The notes beneath the pieces are model-generated. The model saw only the letters and a list, made by a program, of their open reading frames with translations. It did no database searches and had not been told where the DNA came from. Shown here piece by piece: positions 10,675 to 18,833 of a stretch of DNA of 64,000 nt (the first letter of the stretch is position 1; every line of letters starts with the position of its first letter). Both the position numbers and the translations under genes were made by a program. The DNA comes from an uncultured Isosphaeraceae bacterium (GTDB lineage: Bacteria; Planctomycetota; Planctomycetia; Isosphaerales; Isosphaeraceae): contig CAMFLR010000008.1 of assembly GCA_945957605.1 (NCBI GenBank), positions 124,001 through 188,000 of the forward strand. Direction: 5' to 3'.

Positions 10675-12408
10675 ATGGCCAAGCTCAGTCGCGACTGGAC
10701 CGATATCTTGATGAAGCGCGGGGTGATCGGCCCCGACCAGTTGAACGACGCCAAGCGGATGAACAACCTTTCGCTCGAAGAAGCGATCGTCAAGCTTGGC
10801 TACGCCGAGAACGACGACATCATGAAGGCCAAGGCCGAGCAATTCGGCATGGAGTTCGTCGCGCTGGCTGAGGTCGAGATTCCCGCCTCCATCATCGAAA
10901 AAGTGCCCGAATCGCTCGCGCGCGAAAACGTGCTCATCCCCTATTCCGAGGAAGGGGGAATCATCAAGGTCATCATGCATGACCCCAATGATTTCGAGAC
11001 CGTCGACAAGCTGCGGTTCGTCCTCAACAAGGAAATCGAGGTCGCTCTCTCATCCAAGCAGGCGATCGTCGAGGCGATCAACCACTACTATGGTGGTTCG
11101 ACGAAGGAAACCGAGTCGGTCGACTCCATGCTTCAGGAGTTCACCGACACCGCGCTCGACTACAACGAAGACGGGCCGATGTCGCCCAGCGGCAGCAAGA
11201 CCAACGTGCTGGCCGAAGGCGACGCCCCGATCATCAAGCTCGTGCACCTGATTATTCAGGAAGCCGTCACCACTCGCGCTTCCGACATTCACATTGAACC
11301 GTATCCCGACCGTGTCCGAATTCGTTACAGAATTGACGGTGTGCTCGTCGAGCGTGACTCGCCTCCCCGTCGCCTTCACGGCGCGATCGTCTCCCGTATC
11401 AAGATCATGGGATCGATCGACATTGCCGAGAAACGCCGTCCCCAGGACGGTCGCGTCAAGATCATCGTCGCCGGCAAAGATATCGACCTGCGTGTCTCCA
11501 TCCTTCCAACCGTGCATGGCCAGTCGGTCGTCATGCGTATTCTCGACCGAGACAACATCAAGGTCGGTCTCCGCGACCTTGGTTTCGGTGAAGACGACTG
11601 GAAGCGATTCTCGCAGCTGATCAAGCGCCCCAACGGCATCTTGCTCGTTACCGGTCCGACGGGATCGGGCAAGACGACGACGCTCTACGCCGCGCTCAAT
11701 GAATTGAACCGGCCCGACGTCAAGATCATCACCGCCGAAGACCCGGTCGAGTATTACCTGCCGGGCGTGAACCAATGTGAAGTACGTGCAAAGATCGGCA
11801 TGACCTTCGCACGGATCATTCGCGCCATGCTCCGGCAGAATCCGAACATCCTCCTCGTGGGTGAAATCCGCGACGAAGAGACCGCAAACACGGCGATTCA
11901 GGCTTCGCTGACGGGACACTTGGTTTTCAGTACGCTGCACACGAACGATGCGCCGAGCGCCGTAACGAGATTGGTCGATATCGGCGTGCAACCATTCTTG
12001 GTGGCGTCCTCGGTCATGGCGATCATGGCTCAGCGCCTCGTCCGCAAGATTTGCCCTAAGTGCAAGCAAAAGTATGAGCCGCCGGTACACTCGTTGACGA
12101 GCCTCGGCCTCAAGCCTGAGATCGCCAAGAAGGCGAATTTCATGAAAGGCAAGGGCTGCAACTACTGCAACAAGAGCGGCTACCGCGGCCGTCAAGGCAT
12201 CTACGAACTCATGGGTATGACGCAGCAGATTCGCGAGCTGACGTTCAAGGGCGAATCGACCCAGAGTATCCGTAAAGTCGCTCGCAAACAGGGGATGCAT
12301 ACTCTGTTCGAGGACGGCATGATCAAGGCGCTCAAGGGAATCACGACCATCGAGGAAGTGATGCGCGTGACGAACCGCGAAATGAATCCCGCCGCCACTC
12401 AGTCGTAA
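10675..12408 (+). CDS. pilB: Type IV pilus assembly / type II secretion ATPase, PilB/GspE family (copy 1)
   Basis: Hexameric motor that drives pilin polymerisation at the inner membrane. The 577 residues comprise an N-terminal MshEN-type domain (about 1-145), then the secretion ATPase core with Walker A GPTGSGKTT (327-335), the Asp box around ASDIHIEP, Walker B ILLVGEIRDEET (about 392-403), the His box TLHTNDAPSA, and a zinc-binding tetracysteine at C460, C463, C495 and C498. All catalytic elements are intact. CGGAG lies 9 bases before the ATG. It sits 371 bases upstream of pilT and is one of two such ATPases in this block; the other lies beside the platform gene. Confidence 0.92.
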   Translation: MAKLSRDWTDILMKRGVIGPDQLNDAKRMNNLSLEEAIVKLGYAENDDIMKAKAEQFGMEFVALAEVEIPASIIEKVPESLARENVLIPYSEEGGIIKVIMHDPNDFETVDKLRFVLNKEIEVALSSKQAIVEAINHYYGGSTKETESVDSMLQEFTDTALDYNEDGPMSPSGSKTNVLAEGDAPIIKLVHLIIQEAVTTRASDIHIEPYPDRVRIRYRIDGVLVERDSPPRRLHGAIVSRIKIMGSIDIAEKRRPQDGRVKIIVAGKDIDLRVSILPTVHGQSVVMRILDRDNIKVGLRDLGFGEDDWKRFSQLIKRPNGILLVTGPTGSGKTTTLYAALNELNRPDVKIITAEDPVEYYLPGVNQCEVRAKIGMTFARIIRAMLRQNPNILLVGEIRDEETANTAIQASLTGHLVFSTLHTNDAPSAVTRLVDIGVQPFLVASSVMAIMAQRLVRKICPKCKQKYEPPVHSLTSLGLKPEIAKKANFMKGKGCNYCNKSGYRGRQGIYELMGMTQQIRELTFKGESTQSIRKVARKQGMHTLFEDGMIKALKGITTIEEVMRVTNREMNPAATQS

Positions 12409-12779
12409 TGGCCTGCCACCGCGGGACGAGGCGAAAAGTGGCGCGATCGCGCCACTGTCCGCTGCGACGTAAGGTAGTGACGAGGGGTCAAACGGGCGAA
12501 GCTCGCACGTAAACCGGGCGGAAATCCCGCTTTGGAAATCCGTTAACTCATGGCCCCGACTTGATTGGGGCACATTCCACCGAGATAATCTGGGTGTGGG
12601 AAGGGCTCATGGCTCGTTGTTCTAAAGCCAATCGCCCAAACTCCGATTCGGTGGACACTTGGTCGACGAGACAAAGTCAAGTCCTGGTGTGATGCCGCCT
12701 GGCATGCCAAAGTAAAGGCGGGTTGCAGCGGGAGTTTACACGAACCGGACTGGGGAAACGCGGAGGGACGCACGGGACC
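12409..12779. other. pilB-pilT intergenic region
   Basis: 371 bases without a gene. It contains a perfect 20-bp palindrome at 12437-12456 and a weak hairpin of GCCCC with GGGGC near 12553-12572. No promoter is convincing. Confidence 0.5.
12437..12456. repeat. Perfect 20-bp palindrome
   Basis: AGTGGCGCGATCGCGCCACT reads the same on both strands with no loop and is centred on GCGATCGC. It lies 29 bases after the pilB stop codon. It could be an operator for a dimeric regulator or a chance GC-rich palindrome. Confidence 0.5.
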
Positions 12780-13889
12780 ATGGGAACGTTGCTCATCGAC
12801 AAGTTGCTCCAGACGGTTTGCAAGGAGAGGGCGAGCGACCTCCACTTGACGGTGGGAAGTCAGCCCGTGCTTCGCCTGCACGGCCACATGCGGCCGCTCG
12901 CCACGAAGGTGCTCGAACAGGCCGACACCGTCGCCCTGATGAAGAGCATCACTCCCGAACGTTGTCAGCAAGAGTTGCAGGAAGTGGGTGGGTGCGACTT
13001 CGGGTTCGCCTTCGGCGATATGGCCCGCTTTCGCGTCGCCGTCTTCAAGCAGCGCGGCAATATCGGCATGGTGCTCCGGCGCGTGCCCAACGAGTTCCTC
13101 ACCTTCCAGCAGCTCGGCCTCCCGCCGGTGATGGAAGAGTTGATTCAACGCCCGCGCGGACTGATCCTCGTCACCGGGCCGACCGGCTCGGGCAAGACGA
13201 CCAGCCTCGCGTCGATGATCAACTGGCTCAACGACAATCTCGACCGGCACATCATCACGATTGAAGACCCGATCGAGTACTTCCACAAGCACAAGAAGTC
13301 GTTGATCAATCAGCGTGAAGTTGGCATTGACGTGCCTGACTTCCCCGAAGCGATTCGTCGTGCTCTTCGTATGGATCCTGACTGTATCCTCGTCGGCGAA
13401 ATGCGAGACCTTGCCACCATTCAGGCGGCAATCACCGCGGCCGAAACCGGTCACGTCGTGTTCGGTACGCTGCACACGAACTCGGCCGAAGGTACCGTCA
13501 ACCGAATCATCGACGTGTTCCCCCAAGAGCAGCAGGACCAGATCCGTACGCAGCTCTCAGTGGCGATCCTCGGGATTCTCGCCCAGGCGCTTCTACCAAG
13601 GAAGCCGAAGGGGCTGGTCGCCGCTTACGAGATGCTCGTCGTCACGCCGGCCATCTCGAACCTGATTCGCGAAAACAAGACGTATCGTATCGACTCGTCG
13701 ATTCAGACCGGCCGCAAGTACGGCATGATCCTGCTCGACGACAGTCTATTCAACCTCTGGCGTCAGGGGTTGTGCGACGAAGAAGAAGTCATGTTCAAGT
13801 CGCGCAAGCCGCAAGACCTGCGTGAACGCATCGAACTGGCCAAGAAGGGGATTTTCGACGACGACGAAGAGGAAGAAGAGGAAGATTGA
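12780..13889 (+). CDS. pilT: Twitching motility / pilus retraction ATPase PilT
   Basis: Disassembles type IV pili to power retraction. The 369-residue protein shows the PilT N-terminal domain (KERASDLHLTVGSQPVLRLHG), Walker A GPTGSGKTT from residue 133, Walker B CILVGEMRDLATI, the His box GTLHTNSAEGTVNRIIDVFP and the PilT-type AxxLLPRK segment. It lacks the tetracysteine of PilB. The start at 12780 is chosen because GGAGGG precedes it and the family begins at this point; an upstream in-frame start would add 19 residues. The C-terminus is unusual: it ends in an uninterrupted run of Asp and Glu (about 12 residues) not normal for PilT. Its presence implies that the pilus system here can retract. 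Confidence 0.93.
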   Translation: MGTLLIDKLLQTVCKERASDLHLTVGSQPVLRLHGHMRPLATKVLEQADTVALMKSITPERCQQELQEVGGCDFGFAFGDMARFRVAVFKQRGNIGMVLRRVPNEFLTFQQLGLPPVMEELIQRPRGLILVTGPTGSGKTTSLASMINWLNDNLDRHIITIEDPIEYFHKHKKSLINQREVGIDVPDFPEAIRRALRMDPDCILVGEMRDLATIQAAITAAETGHVVFGTLHTNSAEGTVNRIIDVFPQEQQDQIRTQLSVAILGILAQALLPRKPKGLVAAYEMLVVTPAISNLIRENKTYRIDSSIQTGRKYGMILLDDSLFNLWRQGLCDEEEVMFKSRKPQDLRERIELAKKGIFDDDEEEEEED

Positions 13890-14290
13890 TGCCTTCATCG
13901 AAAGCCGCTGGCCGCGTGATCATCACGCCACCCGCGCTTTCGGACGCGAGTCTTCGAGCCAACCGGATAACATCGATTCTTCGGCAAGAGTTCCACGGGC
14001 GTTCTGCTCTGCTTTTGCCAGTCCGATTTGCTCGCTGTCTTGCGTAGTTTCTTGATGAGTAGGCTGGGTTTCGCGAGTGCCTCAGTCGTGGTCGTGCACT
14101 TTGTAGGTTTCGCGAAACTCGGCCGGCTCAGTTCGCAGTGACGCTCGCAACACGTCGAGCGGCCCGTCCCGATCGTTCAGTTTCATATACGCGTCCGAAT
14201 TCGGCAGATTCCGTCGGCAGCCAGCGCCGGCCGCACCCGGTCCCTTTTTGACCCGGTCGGTCCCGCGTTCTCGGCGAGGGGAAGACGACT
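13890..14290. other. pilT-gspE intergenic region
   Basis: 401 bases without a credible gene. The gspE ribosome site GAGGGGAAG is at its right end. I see no clear promoter or terminator. Confidence 0.5.
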
Positions 14291-16009
14291 ATGGCGAGGC
14301 GTCTCGGCACCATCCTGGTCGACATGGGCTATCTCGACGAGGAAAGCCTTTGGAAGGTCCTCGAAGAGCAGAAGCGCACCGAGAACGAGCCGATCGGTAA
14401 GGTCGCGACGCGCATGGGCCTGGCGACCGAAGACCAGGTGCTCAAGGCGCTCGGCGAACAGCTCGGTATGAAGGTTGTCAAGCTCGGCGAAATGACGCTC
14501 CCGTCGGAGTTGACCGAAGCAGTCAACGAAACGATGGCGACGGCGTTCAAAATCGTGCCGATGAAGCAGGACAAGAAAGACAAGTCACTCACCGTCGCGA
14601 TGGCCGAGCCGCAGAATCCCGCGACGCTCGAAAGCCTCTCGTCGTTCGTCGGCGTCCCCTGCAAGGGCGTGATCGCCGCCGAGTCTGAAGTGCTCAAGGC
14701 GATCGAACGGCTCTACGCGGGTAAGCAAGAGTCGATCGGCGACGTTGTGAAGGCGATCGAGGCCGACAAGGGGTTGAGCCAGTACTCGAATCGCAACGAA
14801 AACACGATCGACCTCGAGCTGATCGAGGAAATGGCCGAAGCCGCGCCGGTGCGCAAGCTCCTGAACATGGTGCTGCTGCTGGCGATTCGCGATAAGGCGT
14901 CGGACATTCACTTCGAACCGTTCGAAGAAGAATACAAAATGAGGTATCGCGTCGACGGCGTGCTCTATGAGCTCGTGCCGCCACCGCGACACCTTGCTCC
15001 GGCGATCGCCAGCCGTATCAAGGTTATGTCAAATCTTGATATCGCCGAGCGCCGGCTGCCGCAGGACGGCCGTATTCAGCTCGCAATCGGCGGAAGCTCG
15101 GTCGACATTCGCGTGTCGACGCTGCCGACTCTGTTCGGTGAAAGCGTCGTCCTTCGACTCCTCGACCGAACGGTCGTGCAGCTCGACCTTAACCGCGTCG
15201 GTATGGCGGCCGACACGCTAGTGCAGTGGCGTGAACTCATCAAGAAGCCGAACGGGATTATTCTCGTGACTGGCCCCACGTCGTCGGGCAAGACGACGAC
15301 GCTCTACGCCACGCTCAACGAGCTGAATCACATCAGCGACAAGATCATTACGACCGAAGAGCCGGTCGAGTACGAAATCGACGGCCTGATTCAGGTGCCG
15401 ATCAATCCTGAAATCGGCGTGACCTTCGCCAACTGCCTACGCGCGATTTTGCGGCAGGATCCCGACAAGATCCTCGTCGGTGAAACCCGCGACCTGGAAA
15501 CGGCCGAAATCTCGATTCAAGCATCGCTGACCGGCCACATCGTGTTCACCACGCTGCACACGAACGACGCCCCCTCGGCCATCACCCGTCTTCGCGACAT
15601 GGGATTGCCGACGTTCTTGATCACGGCGACGGTCGAAGGCGTGCTCGCTCAGCGACTCGTCCGAAAGATTTGTGCCAACTGCAAGACGCCCTTTACGCCC
15701 AGCCCCGAGCTCATCATGGAGCTTGGAATGTCGCCTGAAGAGGCGGCGGGCAAGCCGTTCTTCTACGGCAAGGGATGTGAAAAGTGCAACAACACGGGTC
15801 ATAAAGGCCGCATGGGTCTCTATGAACTCTTGCTCATGAACGACACGCTTCGCGAGATGGTCGTGTCGGAAACATCGCTCGACGACTTCCGCAACGCTTG
15901 CCGGCGGTTCGGCATGCGAACGCTCCGCGAGGCGGGCTTGCGGGCGATTCACGACGGCCAGACATCGATTCAGGAAGTCATCCGCGAAACCGTGGTCGAC
16001 GACGCGTAA
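14291..16009 (+). CDS. gspE: Type II secretion-like ATPase GspE/PilB (copy 2)
   Basis: Second assembly ATPase, 572 residues. An MshEN-type N-domain precedes the core. Walker A is GPTSSGKTT from residue 328, with Ser in place of the usual Gly but the G-x4-GKT frame kept; Walker B reads ILVGETRDLETA, with Thr where most members have Ile. The Asp box (KASDIHFEPF), His box (TLHTNDAPSAITRL) and tetracysteine (C461, C464, C496, C499) are intact. It is 117 bases upstream of the platform gene gspF and heads the gspE-F-G-G-H-I-J-K order, so it is likely the motor for that pseudopilus, while copy 1 pairs with PilT. Confidence 0.9.
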   Translation: MARRLGTILVDMGYLDEESLWKVLEEQKRTENEPIGKVATRMGLATEDQVLKALGEQLGMKVVKLGEMTLPSELTEAVNETMATAFKIVPMKQDKKDKSLTVAMAEPQNPATLESLSSFVGVPCKGVIAAESEVLKAIERLYAGKQESIGDVVKAIEADKGLSQYSNRNENTIDLELIEEMAEAAPVRKLLNMVLLLAIRDKASDIHFEPFEEEYKMRYRVDGVLYELVPPPRHLAPAIASRIKVMSNLDIAERRLPQDGRIQLAIGGSSVDIRVSTLPTLFGESVVLRLLDRTVVQLDLNRVGMAADTLVQWRELIKKPNGIILVTGPTSSGKTTTLYATLNELNHISDKIITTEEPVEYEIDGLIQVPINPEIGVTFANCLRAILRQDPDKILVGETRDLETAEISIQASLTGHIVFTTLHTNDAPSAITRLRDMGLPTFLITATVEGVLAQRLVRKICANCKTPFTPSPELIMELGMSPEEAAGKPFFYGKGCEKCNNTGHKGRMGLYELLLMNDTLREMVVSETSLDDFRNACRRFGMRTLREAGLRAIHDGQTSIQEVIRETVVDDA

Positions 16010-16126
16010 TCGGCGCCGCCTTCCATTCCAGGTTCACTTTTTTGCGCTGATCTTTAGGCAAGCACTCGAATCCAGGTCTTCGCCTCACCTCAAGACGACC
16101 GACCCGGCGGACCAGAGGAACGACCG

Positions 16127-17380
16127 ATGCCGACCTTCCAGTACGAAGCGATGGATACGACCGGGCGCGAGGTGAAGGACACCATCGACGCCAACACGCA
16201 AGAAGAAGCGCAGCAACTGATCCGCCAAAAGGGATACTTCGTCACGAAGATCTCCGAGCGCTCCAAGGGAGGCGGCGGCGGCAAGAAGAAAGCGGCCGGG
16301 AAGAAAGGTCGCGGCCGTAAGAAGAAATCGTTCACCATCGGCAAGATCAGCACCAAGCAGCTTTGCACCTTCACGCGTCAGCTTTCGACGCTTCAGGACG
16401 CAGGCCTGCCCGTGCTCCGCAGCCTGAAAATTCTTGAAGGCCAGTGCAAGCCCGGCGTGCTCAAGAATTCGCTCGGTGACGTCGTCGAAGATATCGAGTC
16501 AGGCCAGACGCTTTCCGAAGCCTTCAGCAAGCACCCGAAGGCATTCGACCGCCTCTATTGCAACATGATCAAGGCTGGTGAAGCAGGCGGTGCACTCGAA
16601 GCAATCCTTCAGCGCCTTGCCGACTTCAAAGAAAAGGCTCAGTCGCTCAAACGACGCGTCAAGTCGGCCATGGTGTACCCGGCGGTGGTCATCACCGTCG
16701 CCGTCGCCATCGTGGGCTTCATCCTCTACTTCATCATTCCGAAGTTCGAGGCGATCTTTAAAGACTTCGGCGTCGACTTGCCCGGCATGACGATCTTCCT
16801 GATCGGTGCCAGCCACTTTGTCGTGCAGAAGTTCTACGTGGTGATCCTGACGCCTATCTTTATCTGGATCATCATCAAGCTTCTCTATCGAAATAAAACA
16901 GGCGCATATATATGCGACCGAATATTACTCATGATACCCGTCATGGGAATGATCGTTGAGAAATCGACGGTCGCAAGAACGATGCGCACCTTAGGGACGC
17001 TGGTGCAATCCGGCGTGCCGATTCTCGAGTCGCTGACGATCGTCAAGGAAACGGCCGGTAACGCGGTCTTCGAACGTGCTTTCCAGCGCATTTATGACTC
17101 GATTCGCGAAGGTGAATCGATTGCCCAGCCATTGCGCGAGTCACGTATCGTCGATGACATCGTTGTTAATATGATCGACGTCGGTGAGGAAACCGGCGAC
17201 CTCGACTCGATGCTCAACAAGATCGCGGACAACTATGACGAAGAAGTGGAAACTGCGGTCGAATCGCTCGTGAGCTTGCTCGAACCGCTCATGATCGTCG
17301 TGCTAGGCGGTATCATCGGCTTCATTGTCATCGCTCTGTTCCTTCCCTTGATTCAGCTGATCACCAAGCTCTCGGGTTGA
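16127..17380 (+). CDS. gspF: Inner-membrane platform protein GspF/PilC
   Basis: Polytopic platform that couples the ATPase to pilin insertion. The 417 residues contain the two tandem T2SSF domains: the first from about residue 80 (QLCTFTRQLSTLQDAGLPVL) to the first membrane segment near 185-207, the second from about 280 (TVARTMRTLGTLVQSGVPIL) with a C-terminal membrane segment ending ALFLPLIQLITKLSG. Between the N-terminal domain and the first T2SSF domain is a Gly/Lys/Arg-rich stretch (about residues 46-68) that is longer and more basic than usual and may contact membrane or ATPase. It is followed by a hairpin before the pseudopilin genes. Confidence 0.93.
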   Translation: MPTFQYEAMDTTGREVKDTIDANTQEEAQQLIRQKGYFVTKISERSKGGGGGKKKAAGKKGRGRKKKSFTIGKISTKQLCTFTRQLSTLQDAGLPVLRSLKILEGQCKPGVLKNSLGDVVEDIESGQTLSEAFSKHPKAFDRLYCNMIKAGEAGGALEAILQRLADFKEKAQSLKRRVKSAMVYPAVVITVAVAIVGFILYFIIPKFEAIFKDFGVDLPGMTIFLIGASHFVVQKFYVVILTPIFIWIIIKLLYRNKTGAYICDRILLMIPVMGMIVEKSTVARTMRTLGTLVQSGVPILESLTIVKETAGNAVFERAFQRIYDSIREGESIAQPLRESRIVDDIVVNMIDVGEETGDLDSMLNKIADNYDEEVETAVESLVSLLEPLMIVVLGGIIGFIVIALFLPLIQLITKLSG

Positions 17381-17425
17381 TCAAAAAACCTGGGAACGGA
17401 TCAAGGAAAAGCGTCGTCAATCAAT

Positions 17426-17451
17426 GGGAGCGGCGAATCACCGCCGCTCCC
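17426..17451 (+). terminator. Hairpin between gspF and gspG
   Basis: Perfect 10-bp stem GGGAGCGGCG (17426-17435) with CGCCGCTCCC (17442-17451), 6-base loop, no T run. Placed like an attenuator that would lower or raise downstream pseudopilin mRNA relative to the motor genes. Confidence 0.5.
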
Positions 17452-17580
17452 GAAACGACGGCCAGTCATCAAACCAGCAGCGTCATGTGGACGGGCGGAA
17501 TCGCAAACACTCTCGTCATCAGACACGATCAGACAGGTATCCAAAACGGCTGGATTGCCGCGAACCTTGGAGCAACGCCG

Positions 17581-18708
17581 ATGACTCCCCTGCCCCGCCC
17601 CCTCTCACGTCGACGCTCCGGCTTCACGCTGGCGGAGCTTCTCGTCGTCATTTTGATCGTCGGGATTCTGATCGGGTTGCTCGTCCCGGCAATCGCCGCC
17701 GCCGTCCGCGCGGCCAAGGATGCTCAGGTCGCGGCTGAGATTCAGAACATTCAAACCGCGCTTGCGGATTTTAAGAATCGGTACGGCGAGTATCCGCCGA
17801 GCCGGATCATTCTGCGCAACGATGGGAATTACGATATTACAAACCCGATTAATGCTCGCACTGTGCGGGCGATGCGAAAGTACTTCCCTCGCGCGGTCGC
17901 CTACTTTGGAACCACTGGTGTAAATTCATCGATTCATTGGGGCGGCTGGGATAACACAATGGTGGATGCCTCGGGCAATTTTACTTTGAACCATAATGCA
18001 TATTTGCTGGAAGGTCATCAGTGCTTGGTTTTCTTCCTCGGCGGCACGCCGACAGCGACGATTTCGTCAACTTCGGTGAGCACTGCGCTGAATGGTTTCT
18101 CCAAAGACCCCGCGAATCCGTTCTTTCCGCCGCCTGGGACCGCCACAAACGGAGCTGTAGCGGGGGGAGTTGTTCCTAATGCTGTGTGTGGGGCAAACCG
18201 AACCACGCCCCTGTTTGAATTCGCACCAAGCCGATTGGTCACAATTCGCAACCCGAACTCGGTCATCGTGCCAACGACCACAACTGATCTGTTCGCAAGT
18301 TACCTTGATCCAATCAACAACGGTAATCCTGCGATTCCGTACGCTTACTTCAGCGCTTATGGGTCGAATGGGTACGACCCGAATGATGATAATCGAGGCG
18401 AGACCGCTCTCAATTCGAATTTGAACTACTCTCAGACCTTTAATTACGCCGGTTCGCCGGTAACTTCGCTCCAGCCGAATCCCTATTCGAACGGGAATCC
18501 GATCTCGAACACGCCCAACTGGATGAACCCGCAGTCGTTTCAAATCATTTCGGCTGGGCGTGACGGGATCTGGGGGCCTGGAGGGGGGCTTGAGGCCAAC
18601 GCTAGCGAAAAGTTGCCGACTTACCCTGCCGACCCTGCTGGTTTCGGCGTGCTGCGCCAGAACGAGCGCGACAACATTACGAATTTCACACAGGGCAAGA
18701 TCGAATAA
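17581..18708 (+). CDS. gspG: GspG-like pseudopilin, enlarged
   Basis: Secreted pilin-like subunit of 375 residues, against about 140 for typical GspG. The prepilin signal is MTPLPRPLSRRRSG, cleaved before FTLAELLVV, with Glu at mature position 5 and the usual hydrophobic helix. The early mature part (DFKNRYGEYPPSR) resembles GspG. The C-terminal part holds a SAGRDGIWGPGG segment like the GspG calcium-loop region (SAGPDGxxGT) and an acidic DPNDDNRGE stretch. It ends RDNITNFTQGKIE, a tail shared in form with the next gene. Start chosen at 17581 for its TTGGAG site and short prepilin leader; an in-frame upstream TTG at 17377 would add 68 residues. Confidence 0.82.
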   Translation: MTPLPRPLSRRRSGFTLAELLVVILIVGILIGLLVPAIAAAVRAAKDAQVAAEIQNIQTALADFKNRYGEYPPSRIILRNDGNYDITNPINARTVRAMRKYFPRAVAYFGTTGVNSSIHWGGWDNTMVDASGNFTLNHNAYLLEGHQCLVFFLGGTPTATISSTSVSTALNGFSKDPANPFFPPPGTATNGAVAGGVVPNAVCGANRTTPLFEFAPSRLVTIRNPNSVIVPTTTTDLFASYLDPINNGNPAIPYAYFSAYGSNGYDPNDDNRGETALNSNLNYSQTFNYAGSPVTSLQPNPYSNGNPISNTPNWMNPQSFQIISAGRDGIWGPGGGLEANASEKLPTYPADPAGFGVLRQNERDNITNFTQGKIE

Positions 18709-18730
18709 TTGCTTTGAGAAGTGTTGATTC

Positions 18731-18756
18731 ACCCGGGATATACCCCTATCCCGGGT
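18731..18756 (+). terminator. Hairpin between the two gspG-like genes
   Basis: Perfect 10-bp stem ACCCGGGATA (18731-18740) with TATCCCGGGT (18747-18756), 6-base loop, no T run. Second such hairpin inside the cluster. Confidence 0.5.
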
Positions 18757-18833
18757 TCAAGATGAAGTGATTTCAATTGGTTACGCATCCAACCAAACGT
18801 GGCATTGTTGATCGTTGAGGAGTGACGAGGCAC

